This document shows, in pieces, positions 1-9,048 of a DNA stretch of 64,000 bases (its first letter is position 1; each line of letters opens with the position of its first letter). The notes beneath the pieces were generated by a model that was given only the letters and a program-made list of their open reading frames with translations, did not search any database and was not told the origin of the DNA. The position numbers were made by a program, and so were the translations under genes. The stretch spans positions 62,001-126,000 of the forward strand of contig VXSP01000031.1 of assembly GCA_009837885.1 (NCBI GenBank), given 5' to 3'. The DNA is from Holophagales bacterium (lineage in GTDB: Bacteria; Acidobacteriota; Thermoanaerobaculia; Multivoradales; Multivoraceae).

Positions 1-243
1 TGATGAAGTTGGGGGGCCGGCTGGATGGAACCGGAGAGTCTGTCTCTTGCGGAGCGCACGCCGCGAGGACCGCACCCGCCAGCAGCGCACCCACAGCAAC
101 TGGATGGCTCTTTCCAGTCGTCACGATGACTCGCCTCCTTCCAGAGAGGGGGGAGTCTAGCCTCGTGCGGCGCCTCCAATCAGCGTGCTGCAGCGCTCAC
201 CTCCTTCTGTAGCATCCGCTGTTCTCCCAACTCAGCCTGCTGA

Positions 244-3200
244 TTGAGCGAACCCGCTCCGGTTCGAACCTACGGCTCTCAAGCCGGCCGGCCTCCCGAC
301 ACCCCCAAGGACTTGACCGAGCAACCGATCGCCGCCGCCCATAGCTCTCGTCTGTACCGACTTCTTCTCGGCGGCTACTCCGCCGTCCGGTGCACCCGTA
401 GCGCGGTCCAACTCCAGTCAGGACCACGGACGAGCGTCAACTTCAAGTCGGACGAGGTCGAAGATGTCCTTGTCGACAGGATCGTCGTATGGCGGCGACT
501 GAGCATCAGCCTGGCCGACGGCCGGATGTGCATCGTCGGCGGCGTCAACATCCCGGCTGCCCGTGCTGTCGCCGACGCCGTCTCGGAGATGAAGGCGGCG
601 GATCGTCTCCGGGAGAAGCGACGGCTCGATCGGATCCAGCGACAGAAACGTAAGGCCGGCGAGCTGGCGGAGCCCCTGGCAAAGCTCCATGGACGGGTCA
701 AGGCGCTGTTCAACAGTGAGGTCTACGTTCGCCACGACCAAGCCACAGGCGTTCGCGAAGCGGTCGCCCGCGCGCTCGACCGTAGCCTCAAGCAGTCGAT
801 CCGGCAGTACTTGCCGCAATCGGCCGTAGCCGCATTCGACTACCTCTGGCCCCTGCGCACCGCGGTAGGCTTCGAAGCAGCTCGCCACGCCGCGAACGAT
901 GCCTACGCGGCCACTCAGCGGGAGACCGTTCGCACCGCCGCCCACGATCTGGGCTATCCGCCAACCGATGAACAGGCGGACGCCATCGCCACCGACGAGC
1001 ATGTGACTCTCGTCCTCGCCGGCGCCGGAACGGGGAAGACAGCCGTGATCAGGGGGAAGATCGCCCATCTGGTACGAAACGATGGCGTCGCCCCGGAGCA
1101 GATCCTGGTCCTCGCCTTCAACAGAAAGGCCGCGGAGGAGATCCGTGACCGTCTGCCCGAGGACCTGAAGCGCGCCGAGGTCCGCACGTTCCACTCCTTC
1201 GGACTTCACGTGCTCCGGCGCAGCGGCCAATCGTCGGCGATCTCCGAACTCGCGACGCAAAGCGGACTGCATGAGCGGATCGTGGATGACGGAGTGCGTC
1301 GACTGGTCAAGCAAGGCTGGACGCCGCTGACCGACTTCGTCACCGGCCAGAACGTCTCCGTCTCGCCTTTCGACTTCCGCGACGAAGCCGCTCACAACTC
1401 GTTTCTTCGCCGTTGCTGGCGGAAGCCGTTCGGTGGTGGGTACGAGGCAAAGAACCTCGAAGAACTCGAGATCGCCAACTTCCTCTGGCTGCACGGCGTC
1501 GAGTACGAGTGCGGGAAGTCGTTTCGCTGGCGGTCCGGCCGCAAGCGCAAGTCATGCAGGTTCGACTTCTTCCTCCCCGAGCACGACATCTACATCGAGC
1601 ACTTCGAGCTGAACGGCAACAACAGGATTCCTCCGCACCCGGGCGGCCTCTCCAAGGCCCTCTCGCTCAAGCGCGAGGCGATGCACCACCTGCCCCACGG
1701 CACCCGTGTCATCGAGACCTACAGTTGGATGTGTCAGAGCCGGCAGCTCGGCGACTCGTTGAAGGAAGCACTTGCTCGGGCCGGCGTGGAACTCCGCCGA
1801 CTCCCCGGACACTCGCTGATCGAGAGGCTGCCGCGCATCGGCAACGGGGGGCCGCTCGTGCTGGCGAGGCTGCTCACGACCTTCCTTCATCACACGCGGA
1901 CCGCCAACCTGACGGCCGACGACTTGTGGGAAAAGGCCGCCATGTTCCCCGCTCCCCTGAGAACCGCGACGTTTCTGGGCATCTTCGAGTCGTTCCAGGA
2001 CTCCTACGAGAAGCACCTCGCCGCGGAAGGCACCATCGACTTCCACGACCTGATCAACCGGGCCGCGAGCGCGATCAGAGAGAAGCGCTCGCGGTTTCAC
2101 TACCGCTACGTTCTGGTCGACGAGTTCCAGGACATCTCGGCCGGCCGCATGGCACTGCTCGAAGCCTTGCGCGGCCCGGATGTAGCCTTCTTCGTCGTCG
2201 GCGACGACTGGCAGTCCATCTACCGCTTCGCAGGCAGCGACGTCAGCCTGGTTCCGAACTGCGGCGACTACCTGGGCCACGTCCGCCGGCGCGAGTTGAG
2301 CGCCACGTTCCGCTACCGCGAAGGAATCCTCGGTCCGACCGCCGCGTTCGTGCAGCGCAACCCCAAGCAGACCCAACGGGAGTTGGTTACGCGAAGCAAC
2401 GCCACGGACGAAGGCGTAACCGTAGTGGCGGCCAAGGAGCAACTGGACGGCGTACAGACGGCGCTGCGAGACATCGCGGCACGCCTAGAACGGCAATCGG
2501 AGAACGACCGGGACGCCGATAACGCCGCGCTCGCCGCCCTTCCCGACGAGCCGCCTGGCCCGGACGAGGCCAATCAGCCAGTCGAGGCCGAAGTCCTCGT
2601 TCTTGGACGCTATCGAAACAGCAGGCCCGACCTGCCCGAGAACGAGGCGGGAGACTTGAAGATCGAGTTCAGCACCGTGCATCGCGCCAAGGGGCTTGAG
2701 GCGGACTACGCGATCGTCCTCGATTTGAAGAACGACCGTCGCGGCTTCCCCTCCCGGATCGAAGACGACCCACTGATGGACCTGGTGCTGCCGGCCGGCA
2801 GGAACGCCGTGCCCCACGCGGAGGAACGCCGCCTGTTCTACGTGGCGGCCACCAGAGCGAAGCGCGGAACGTACCTCATCGCCGACGCCGAACAGCCCTC
2901 GGAGTTTGTCGTCGAAGTGCTGCAATCGCACCCCGAACTGCGACAGATCGGTCGTGTGCGCCTTGAACCGGCACCCCGCTGCCCACGCTGCGAAGGATCG
3001 CTCGTCCCTTCGCAGAGCGGCAAGAACCTCCGTTGCACCTACTTTCCCATGTGTCCACACATGGCGCCTCGGTGCACCGATTGCGACCGCGGATTCCTGC
3101 TACGGGAGGGTCATCGGACCCGATGCACGAACGCCGCCTGCCAGCCTACCGCCACTCCCTGTCCCGAGTGCCGCCTGGGTGTGCTGACTCTCAACGACGG

Positions 3201-3279
3201 CTCGGCCGGCCCGTTCTGGGGTTGCAGCGATTGGCTCTCCGAACCCCCGTGCGGCTACACGGCGAACATCCGCCGCTAG
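244..3279 (+). CDS. Helicase IV-like (UvrD/HelD) superfamily 1 helicase with inserted nuclease-like segment and C-terminal zinc ribbons
   Basis: Probable ATP-dependent 3'-5' DNA helicase of 1011 residues. Residues about 35-105 resemble the helicase IV N-terminal domain. Walker A GAGTGKT is at 260-266, motif II VLVDEFQD near 623, motif III GDDWQS near 653, motif V STVHRAKG and motif VI YVAATRAKR near the C-terminus. Between the helicase blocks, about residues 420-495, a stretch with RFDFFLPEHD and IYIEHFELNG looks like the PD-(D/E)XK nuclease-type insert found in some HelD relatives. From about residue 913 there are more than ten cysteines in CxxC pairs, as in topoisomerase-type zinc ribbons. 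E. coli HelD is about 680 residues, so the insert and tail explain the extra length. The TTG start at 244 is uncertain, but the N-domain is complete downstream of it. The stop overlaps the convergent radical-SAM gene by 4 bases (CTAG). Confidence 0.85.
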   Translation: MSEPAPVRTYGSQAGRPPDTPKDLTEQPIAAAHSSRLYRLLLGGYSAVRCTRSAVQLQSGPRTSVNFKSDEVEDVLVDRIVVWRRLSISLADGRMCIVGGVNIPAARAVADAVSEMKAADRLREKRRLDRIQRQKRKAGELAEPLAKLHGRVKALFNSEVYVRHDQATGVREAVARALDRSLKQSIRQYLPQSAVAAFDYLWPLRTAVGFEAARHAANDAYAATQRETVRTAAHDLGYPPTDEQADAIATDEHVTLVLAGAGTGKTAVIRGKIAHLVRNDGVAPEQILVLAFNRKAAEEIRDRLPEDLKRAEVRTFHSFGLHVLRRSGQSSAISELATQSGLHERIVDDGVRRLVKQGWTPLTDFVTGQNVSVSPFDFRDEAAHNSFLRRCWRKPFGGGYEAKNLEELEIANFLWLHGVEYECGKSFRWRSGRKRKSCRFDFFLPEHDIYIEHFELNGNNRIPPHPGGLSKALSLKREAMHHLPHGTRVIETYSWMCQSRQLGDSLKEALARAGVELRRLPGHSLIERLPRIGNGGPLVLARLLTTFLHHTRTANLTADDLWEKAAMFPAPLRTATFLGIFESFQDSYEKHLAAEGTIDFHDLINRAASAIREKRSRFHYRYVLVDEFQDISAGRMALLEALRGPDVAFFVVGDDWQSIYRFAGSDVSLVPNCGDYLGHVRRRELSATFRYREGILGPTAAFVQRNPKQTQRELVTRSNATDEGVTVVAAKEQLDGVQTALRDIAARLERQSENDRDADNAALAALPDEPPGPDEANQPVEAEVLVLGRYRNSRPDLPENEAGDLKIEFSTVHRAKGLEADYAIVLDLKNDRRGFPSRIEDDPLMDLVLPAGRNAVPHAEERRLFYVAATRAKRGTYLIADAEQPSEFVVEVLQSHPELRQIGRVRLEPAPRCPRCEGSLVPSQSGKNLRCTYFPMCPHMAPRCTDCDRGFLLREGHRTRCTNAACQPTATPCPECRLGVLTLNDGSAGPFWGCSDWLSEPPCGYTANIRR

Positions 3280-4196
3280 AACGGCGGCCTGAAGCCCTCC
3301 TTGCCCTCGCCGAGCCGCGGCAGCCGACGCCTGAGCACATCCCGAACGTCCCGGTAGTGCGCCAGATACTCGTTCTGAAACGTGTCCACGTCGCAGGCCA
3401 GCTTCGCCGCCATGATGCCGAACGCCTCGTCTCGGGTACCGGCCACGAACTTCCCGCGCTGGAAGTGAAACGGCTGAACAATGAACTCCCTCACCCCGGT
3501 CTTCAGCAGAGCTTCCGCAAACGCCTCCGCGGCCTGAACCAGCAACAAGGGGGTCAGCGTCACGCACGTGTCGATGCCCTCGCTGATCAGCTTTCGAGCA
3601 GCATCCAGTCGGTTGCCGTTGCTCGGACAGGCAGGCTCGAACGCTCGCCGGACATCCTCGTCGTCGGTCGTCACGGTCACGTTCACTTGAACGCGACCAC
3701 CCCGAGCCGCGATGGCAGCGAACAGGTCGACATCCCGCACTACGTCCGGGCTCCTGGTCTGCACCACGAGCTTCGGCTGGTGGCTCTCGGCCAATACCTC
3801 AAGAAGTCCCCGCGTCAGCCGCAGTTTGCGCTCCACCGGCTGATACGGGTCGGTGACGCTGCTCATGTAAACCAACTTTCCGTCTAGGCTGCCCTTCCGC
3901 CGGCGCGCGAGCAGGCAGACCGCGTTCTCCTTCACTCGAACCCACTCCCCCCAGCGATCGCGCTCGTCCGGGCTGCGAGAAAAAAAGGCCGCGTAGCAAT
4001 AGGTGCATCCGAAGGCGCAGCCGGCGTAGGGATTCAACGTGAAGTCGTAGGCGTCCATGAAACCTGTCGCCCGAGTGAGGATCTCGCGCGCCGGGGCGTA
4101 CTCGATCTCCGCTTGTGCGAGCCGCGTAGGTCGCTCCGCCAACGCCGCCGAGTCCGGCAGGACCGGAAGGAGCGACTGCTGTTGCGGCGCGGTCAT
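3276..4196 (-). CDS. Radical SAM protein, SPL (spore photoproduct lyase-like) family
   Basis: A 306-residue radical S-adenosylmethionine protein. The cluster motif is C60-x3-C64-x2-C67 in the context NPYAGCAFGCTYCYA, typical of the SPL/Rv2578c-type family, which lacks the full repair function of true spore photoproduct lyase. A segment reading YMSSVTDPYQPVE follows, as is usual in the family. A longer open frame exists, but I chose ATG at 4196. It sits in an ATGA overlap with the stop of the upstream methyltransferase, implying translational coupling. Substrate unknown. It converges on the helicase gene, overlapping by 4 bases. Confidence 0.85.
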   Translation of the reverse strand: MTAPQQQSLLPVLPDSAALAERPTRLAQAEIEYAPAREILTRATGFMDAYDFTLNPYAGCAFGCTYCYAAFFSRSPDERDRWGEWVRVKENAVCLLARRRKGSLDGKLVYMSSVTDPYQPVERKLRLTRGLLEVLAESHQPKLVVQTRSPDVVRDVDLFAAIAARGGRVQVNVTVTTDDEDVRRAFEPACPSNGNRLDAARKLISEGIDTCVTLTPLLLVQAAEAFAEALLKTGVREFIVQPFHFQRGKFVAGTRDEAFGIMAAKLACDVDTFQNEYLAHYRDVRDVLRRRLPRLGEGKEGFRPPF

Positions 4197-5173
4197 CGCC
4201 CCGGAGTCAGGACTCTCACGGCATCCCGCCTGATCGGATTGCGGGGATAGTCCCACTTCACGTCGTTGTTGAGATACGCCCTTCCCTTGGATCCAAGATG
4301 TGATTCGAGACGCTCCCGCATAGATCGGCGCCATGCCGTCGTGTGGCTGGCCGCTCCACTCCACACGGGATCTGGTCGCAGCTCGCTGCCTTCTTCGTCA
4401 GTGAGAAAGTCCACAAGCACCTTCTTGGACCCATCGCTAGTGGCGATCACGAGGTCGAGTTCGCCGGACGCCCTCAGGTCGACCAAATGATCCCATACCC
4501 CACAATAGAGTTCATCGAGTTCGTGGATGCGGGTCTTGTACACGGCATGCACGGCCGTAAGCCACCGCCGAACGCCGGATCTCGGCGTGTGGCGAAGACA
4601 GGCCGAAGACGCCCACGTTTCGTATGAGTTGTACGTTCCGCAGGAAACGCTCATAGCATCCATCTGGTCGACAAGCCTTTCCAGGCGGCGATCCGCCGCC
4701 GAGCAGTTCCGCCACTCAACCCACAGCTCCTCGCCCAGTCGGCGCATGTCCGCACTGGGGTCGATCCCGTGGACGGTCACAGGGCTGTCGCACGAGTTCC
4801 GGCGGCTCTCTGCCGCCCGAATGGCAAGGGCCATCTGGACGGCCCAAGCCCCGCATCCGACATCGACAACGTGGAGTTGGTCGGGGACACCGCGCGGGCA
4901 GAGATGCCTGAGGATGGCGTAGACCAAATGTACCTGTCGCGGCTGATACCAGGAAGCGTAGAAGAGTGAGTCCCACCCGTCGTAGTCTGGCTGCTCGGGC
5001 TGTTTGCCAGGCCGGAGCCGGTCGAGAGACTCGAACGTAGCCTCGATCGAGCCGGCGACTTCGTCCACTTCCAGACCGTCGCTGAGACGAACAAACTCCG
5101 CCTGCGCCACGGCAGCGATGGCCCTGTCCAGTGCCGCGCAAGCAAGCTGCACGAACTGCTGACCGCCGGCCAT
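4193..5173 (-). CDS. Putative SAM-dependent methyltransferase, unknown substrate
   Basis: A 326-residue protein with one clear methyltransferase motif I, VVDVGCGAW at residues 102-110, followed by a motif II-like VHGIDPS. The approach to motif I (SLFYASWYQPRQVHLVYAIL) loosely resembles Rsm22-type rRNA methyltransferases, but I do not recognise the C-terminal half. The ATG at 5173 was preferred to an earlier in-frame start because the preceding 27 residues look like non-protein sequence. Its stop overlaps the radical-SAM start (ATGA), so the two are probably made together and may act on the same substrate. DNA, RNA or small-molecule targets are all possible. Confidence 0.65.
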   Translation of the reverse strand: MAGGQQFVQLACAALDRAIAAVAQAEFVRLSDGLEVDEVAGSIEATFESLDRLRPGKQPEQPDYDGWDSLFYASWYQPRQVHLVYAILRHLCPRGVPDQLHVVDVGCGAWAVQMALAIRAAESRRNSCDSPVTVHGIDPSADMRRLGEELWVEWRNCSAADRRLERLVDQMDAMSVSCGTYNSYETWASSACLRHTPRSGVRRWLTAVHAVYKTRIHELDELYCGVWDHLVDLRASGELDLVIATSDGSKKVLVDFLTDEEGSELRPDPVWSGAASHTTAWRRSMRERLESHLGSKGRAYLNNDVKWDYPRNPIRRDAVRVLTPGR

Positions 5174-5283
5174 GCAGATGATCCTTCCACAACGACGTCC
5201 CGCCTTTCCGGAGCCGCATCCGTCCTCGTCTCGCCCACGTTCGTGGCATCGCACGGATGCGATGGCGAGAGTGATTCCCGAAG

Positions 5284-5730
5284 TTATGCCGCCTGCGTTC
5301 CGACCATCAACCGCCGGCCCAGAACCTTAAGCGCCGTCTCGACCTGTCCGATGTGTGAACGATGGTCCAGGTCGACGAGCCGGCGCACTGCTCCTTCCGA
5401 GAGGCCAAGCCGCCTGGCCAAGGCGGTGTTGCCTACGCCCTCGGCGAGCATGGCGCCGTAGAGCGCGATCTTCGCGGCGGCGAGCGCGGGCAAGGCAACG
5501 GTGGCGCGCCCAAGCGCGGGAGACGGCCAAGGCACGGCGCGCTTCTCACCCACATAGCCGCCGAGCGCGGCAATCAGGCAGTCCTGGGCCAACTCCAACG
5601 CCTCCTCCGGCGTCGCCCCTTCGGTCAGTGCCTCGGGGATGTCAGGAAAGGTCACGAGAATCGAACCGTCATCTTGCGGCTCCAACTCGGCTGGCCACTT
5701 CATTTCCTGCCTCACGCCGGTCTCTCCCAT
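5284..5730 (-). CDS. hicB: HicB-family antitoxin with C-terminal HTH
   Basis: A 148-residue antitoxin. The N-terminal HicB fold reads KWPAELEPQDDGSILVTFPDIPEALTEG, the form that mimics a degraded RNase H. The C-terminal third (NTALARRLGLSEGAVRRLVD) is a helix-turn-helix able to bind the locus's own promoter. It lies 5 bases downstream of hicA in the usual hicA-hicB order. An alternative ATG at 5703, preceded by AGGCAGGAA, would remove nine residues and begin directly at MKWPAELEP. It likely neutralises HicA and represses the operon through the palindrome at 5958-5973. Confidence 0.9.
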   Translation of the reverse strand: MGETGVRQEMKWPAELEPQDDGSILVTFPDIPEALTEGATPEEALELAQDCLIAALGGYVGEKRAVPWPSPALGRATVALPALAAAKIALYGAMLAEGVGNTALARRLGLSEGAVRRLVDLDHRSHIGQVETALKVLGRRLMVGTQAA

Positions 5731-5735
5731 GGTCC

Positions 5736-5951
5736 TTACTCCAGTTCCTCGCGCCGAATCCCAAGCTGTCGGAGCATCCCCGCCAGGAGCCCCGCGCCGA
5801 CCTCCTTCCGCCGGTCCTTCACCGTTGCGAAACGCTCCCCGTAGTAGAGGCGGCCGTGGCTGCCCTTTCCCGCTCGGGCGTCGAAACGCACCGCAACCCC
5901 CCGCTTGCGACCCAGCCGACGAACGCGGCGCACGAACTCATCGCCGGTCAT
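5736..5951 (-). CDS. hicA: HicA-family mRNA interferase toxin
   Basis: A 71-residue double-stranded RNA-binding-like toxin. The family's key histidine is H32 in GKGSHGRLYYG, followed by VKDRRKEVGAGLLAGMLRQLGI, the usual C-terminal helix. A longer open frame continues upstream, but ATG 5951 gives the standard HicA length and N-terminus (MTGDEFVRRVRRLG) and has GGATAG 5 to 10 bases before it. HicA cleaves mRNA when HicB is lost. It is first in the operon, directly behind an inverted repeat. Confidence 0.9.
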   Translation of the reverse strand: MTGDEFVRRVRRLGRKRGVAVRFDARAGKGSHGRLYYGERFATVKDRRKEVGAGLLAGMLRQLGIRREELE

Positions 5952-5957
5952 GCTATC

Positions 5958-5973
5958 CGTACAGATATGTACG
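5958..5973. promoter_or_regulatory. Inverted repeat, candidate HicB operator
   Basis: CGTACA-GATA-TGTACG is a perfect 6-base inverted repeat with a 4-base spacer. It ends 6 bases upstream of the hicA start codon and overlaps a TA-rich stretch that could be the -10 region. The HicB at this locus has a helix-turn-helix, so autorepression at this site is the simplest reading. No binding has been shown. Confidence 0.55.
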
Positions 5974-6120
5974 ACGCAAGCAAACCATGGAAGGCGAGCA
6001 GGGTGAACGTGGCAGGATGGCGGCCGATCATCATCGGTCGCGGAGACTACCGAGGCTTGACCCCGGTCGCTGCCTCGTCGCAACGATGCACCGCCAACAC
6101 GCCTTCAGGACGAGCCGCCA

Positions 6121-7296
6121 ATGAGCCCACCCCGAATCGACGAAACCCGCGCCCTCGACCACCTGATGGACCTGCTGGCCATCGAGGGCCTGAGCGGCCG
6201 CGAGGGCAAGGTCGCCGCCGCGGTCCGGGAGAAGCTGCTGGCCGCCGGCTGCGAGCCGTCCTGGATCGGCCACGACGACGCGAACGAGCGGATCCCCGGT
6301 AACTACGAGGTCGGCAACCTGATCGTCGACCTGCCCGGCACACGGCCCGGGCCGCGGCGGCTGTTCATGGGCCACATGGACACGGTGCCGCTCTGCCGCG
6401 GAGCGGTGCCGGTGCGCCGCAACGGACGGATCGAAGCGGAAGGGGACACGGCGCTCGGAGGCGACAACCGGACATCGGTCGGCGCCCTCGTGACGATGGT
6501 CGAGACCCTGCTCGCTCACGACGTAGCCCGGCCGCCGATCACGGTCCTGATGACAGTCGGCGAGGAGGTCGGCCTGTGGGGCGCGCGAACGGTGGAACTC
6601 GATCGACTCGGTCGTCCCGAACTGGGCTTCAATATCGACTCCGGCGCACCGCACGTGCTGATCATCGGCGCCACCGGCGCCGACCGCTGGCAAGTCGACA
6701 TCCATGGCAAGTCCTCGCACGCGGGCGTTCATCCAGAACATGGAATCTCCGCGGCGCTGATCGCTTCCCGCGCGGTGGCCGACGTGGCCGCCCGGGGCTT
6801 CTTCGGCAAGATCGACCTTCCGGCCGGCAGCGGCACCTCGAACATCGGCCGGATGGCCGGTGGCGAGGCCAGCAACCAGGTCACGGACCACGTCTTCGTG
6901 TCCGGTGAGTCGCGCAGCCACGACAAAACGTTCCTGGGGCAGATCACCGCCGCCTACCGTGACGCCTTCGAGCAAGCCGCCAGGAGCGTCACGAGCTCCG
7001 ACGGCCAGTGCGGCCGCGCCGACTTCCGGGCGGAAACGGACTACGAGGCGTTCGAGATGCCGAAGGACTCGCCGCCCGTGCAACTCGCCGCGGCAAGGGT
7101 CCGGACGGTCCTCGGCGTGGAGGCCGAGTACCTCGTCGCCAACGGCGGACTCGACGCGAACTACCTGAACGCCAAGGGTCTGCCCACGGTGACCCTGGGC
7201 GCGGGACAGCACAACCCCCACACCCTGGACGAGTACGTCGACGTACAGGAGTACCTCGACGGCTGCCGAACCATCGCCGCGATCGCCGCGGCCTGA
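6121..7296 (+). CDS. M20-family metallopeptidase (PepT-like)
   Basis: A 391-residue cytosolic di-zinc peptidase or amidohydrolase. Metal and catalytic residues visible are H85 and D87 in GHMDTVP, D115 in LGGDNRTSVG, E148/E149 in VGEEVGLWG, and a late His in HNPHTLDEYV. The order and spacing match the peptidase T/M20B group. No signal peptide. No strong Shine-Dalgarno is seen before ATG 6121, but the N-terminus aligns with the family start. It precedes an SDR gene by 18 bases and is probably cotranscribed with it. Substrate specificity (tripeptides or other amides) cannot be read from sequence. Confidence 0.85.
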   Translation: MSPPRIDETRALDHLMDLLAIEGLSGREGKVAAAVREKLLAAGCEPSWIGHDDANERIPGNYEVGNLIVDLPGTRPGPRRLFMGHMDTVPLCRGAVPVRRNGRIEAEGDTALGGDNRTSVGALVTMVETLLAHDVARPPITVLMTVGEEVGLWGARTVELDRLGRPELGFNIDSGAPHVLIIGATGADRWQVDIHGKSSHAGVHPEHGISAALIASRAVADVAARGFFGKIDLPAGSGTSNIGRMAGGEASNQVTDHVFVSGESRSHDKTFLGQITAAYRDAFEQAARSVTSSDGQCGRADFRAETDYEAFEMPKDSPPVQLAAARVRTVLGVEAEYLVANGGLDANYLNAKGLPTVTLGAGQHNPHTLDEYVDVQEYLDGCRTIAAIAAA

Positions 7297-7314
7297 GACT
7301 GGAGACCTTCCGAA

Positions 7315-8232
7315 ATGAACACTCGCATGCTGCACGAGAAGGTGATCGTCGTCACCGGCGCCGGCCGCGGCATCGGCCGCGACATCGCCCTGCTCGCCGC
7401 TTCCCACGGCGCTTCCGTAGTCGTCAACGACCTTGGCGGCTCGGAGCGCGGCGACGGCGCCGACCGGACGCCCGCGCAGACCGTCGTCGACGAGATCGCG
7501 GCGGCGGGAGGACGCGCCGCCGCGAACTACGAGAGCGTCACCGACTTCGACGGCGCCAATCGCATGGTCGAGCAGGCGCTCGACGAGTTCGGCCAGATCG
7601 ACGGTGTCGTCAACAACGCCGGCATCCTCCGCGACGTGATCTTTCACAAGATGGAGGAGAGCGACTGGGACGCGGTGGTCGCCGTCCACCTCAAGGGCAG
7701 CTTCAACATGGCGCGGGCCGCCGCGCCGCACTACCGCAAGCAGATCGGCGGAGCCTTCGTCCACATGACGTCGACGTCGGGTCTGATCGGTAACTTCGGT
7801 CAGGCCAACTACGCCGCCGCCAAGCTCGGCATCGTCGGACTCTCAAAGTCCCTCGCGCTCGACATGCAGCGCTTCGAAGTGCGCTCGAACTGCATCGCGC
7901 CCTTCGCCTGGTCGCGGCTCATCGGCACGATCCCGACCGCCGATCCGGCGCAGGCCGCGCGCGTCGCGAAGATGAAAGAGATGACGCCGGCCCTGGTCGC
8001 GCCGCTCGCGGTCTACCTGCTGAGCGACGGGGCGAAGGACGTGAGCGGCCAGATCTTCGCCGTTCGCAAGAACGAGATCTTCCTGATGAGCCAGCCGCGA
8101 CCTGTCCGCTCCGTCCACAACAGCGACGGCTGGACCCCGGAATCGATCGCAGAGCGCGGCATGCCGGCCCTCGCCGGGTCGTTCTTCGACCTCGACCGGA
8201 CGACAGACGTGTTCACCTGGGAGCCGACGTAG
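7315..8232 (+). CDS. Short-chain dehydrogenase/reductase (peroxisomal multifunctional enzyme-like)
   Basis: A 305-residue Rossmann-fold oxidoreductase. The NAD(P) motif TGAGRGIG is at residues 14-21, NNAG in the middle, a catalytic Ser in MTSTSG, and YxxxK at Y166 and K170. The segment VVNDLGGSERGDG after the first fold unit resembles the 3-hydroxyacyl-CoA dehydrogenase domain of the multifunctional beta-oxidation enzymes rather than plain FabG. The C-terminal extension is longer than in FabG. The nearby thiolase and enoyl-CoA hydratase support a lipid-degradation role. GGAG lies 8 to 11 bases before the ATG. Confidence 0.85.
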   Translation: MNTRMLHEKVIVVTGAGRGIGRDIALLAASHGASVVVNDLGGSERGDGADRTPAQTVVDEIAAAGGRAAANYESVTDFDGANRMVEQALDEFGQIDGVVNNAGILRDVIFHKMEESDWDAVVAVHLKGSFNMARAAAPHYRKQIGGAFVHMTSTSGLIGNFGQANYAAAKLGIVGLSKSLALDMQRFEVRSNCIAPFAWSRLIGTIPTADPAQAARVAKMKEMTPALVAPLAVYLLSDGAKDVSGQIFAVRKNEIFLMSQPRPVRSVHNSDGWTPESIAERGMPALAGSFFDLDRTTDVFTWEPT

Positions 8233-8241
8233 CCCCTGCGC

Positions 8242-9048
8242 CTATAGCTGCCACGCGAGCAGCAACTGCACGGCGCTCTCGTCTTCGGACGTGCCGAGCT
8301 TGTTGCTCCAGTACTGGTACTCGATGCCCGCGAACAGCTTGCCGGCGTCGCCGCCGAACGCCTTTCCCGCGTCCCAGCGGAACTGGGGCTGGGCCAGGAT
8401 CGACCCTCCGTAGGTCTGTCCGAACTCGTTCGTCACCGCGCCGATGTACTCGGCGTGGCCGGTGATCTGGAAGCTCTGCTCGCCCACCGAGAACAAGTAC
8501 AGCCAGTTGACGTCGAAGCAGTAGCTGTCGTCCGTTCGCGGCGCGCCGCCGGCGCCGACACCGCTGCTGCCGTCGAGGTACAGCATCAGGTCCGTGTTCA
8601 GGAAGATGAAACCGGGCGCCTTCCAGGCCAGGCGTAGCCCGGGCAGGTACTTGACGACCTTCGCATCGCCGGCGGCGTTCAAGCCGGCGATGAAGCCGAC
8701 GTCGGCGAGCGGGCCGCCGCCGACCGTCTTCCCGGTCATCTTGCCGAGGCTCAGGGTCGGGTACCACTCGCCGTAGAAATCCCGCTCGTTGAAGCCGTCC
8801 CGGCCCCTGTCGTCGAGGTAGTCGATGAAGAAGAAGCTGTCGCCGTACTTCCACTGCGTCGCCTGCTGCAGCGTGAGGACGAAGCTCTCCTCCTCCTGAG
8901 CCGAGAACGGGTTCAGCAACTCGCCGAACTGGAAGTGGAACTCGGTCTGCGCGGCGGCCGGAACGGAGGCCGTGACAAGAGCGGCCAGAGCGGCGACGGC
9001 GAAACGGCGCCGCCCGAACTCACTTCGCCCGCCGCGGCCGAGCCTCAC
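8242..9048 (-). CDS. Tsx-like outer membrane channel protein
   Basis: About 268 residues. Start chosen at GTG 9048, which overlaps the thiolase stop codon (GTGA). The N-terminus is a basic region followed by [19 protein letters not shown], a clear Sec signal with an AxA cleavage site. The mature protein alternates polar and aromatic residues as in a beta-barrel ([32 protein letters not shown]), and it ends in an aromatic-rich strand. It resembles nucleoside-specific channel-forming (Tsx-like) proteins. Coupling to a thiolase suggests uptake of a lipid or aromatic substrate rather than nucleosides, but this is inference. Confidence 0.7.
   Translation of the reverse strand: MRLGRGGRSEFGRRRFAVAALAALVTASVPAAAQTEFHFQFGELLNPFSAQEEESFVLTLQQATQWKYGDSFFFIDYLDDRGRDGFNERDFYGEWYPTLSLGKMTGKTVGGGPLADVGFIAGLNAAGDAKVVKYLPGLRLAWKAPGFIFLNTDLMLYLDGSSGVGAGGAPRTDDSYCFDVNWLYLFSVGEQSFQITGHAEYIGAVTNEFGQTYGGSILAQPQFRWDAGKAFGGDAGKLFAGIEYQYWSNKLGTSEDESAVQLLLAWQL

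Noticed and set aside
3..212. Short plus-strand open frame at the window start
   Set aside because: No domain, signal or ribosome site, and composition unlike protein.
261..270. GGTTCGAACC, a T-loop-like sequence suggesting a tRNA or att site
   Set aside because: Neither strand gives a matching T-stem, anticodon arm or acceptor stem around it.
6031..7764. Long minus-strand frame opposite the M20 peptidase and SDR genes
   Set aside because: Both plus-strand genes have complete catalytic motifs. The antisense frame has none.
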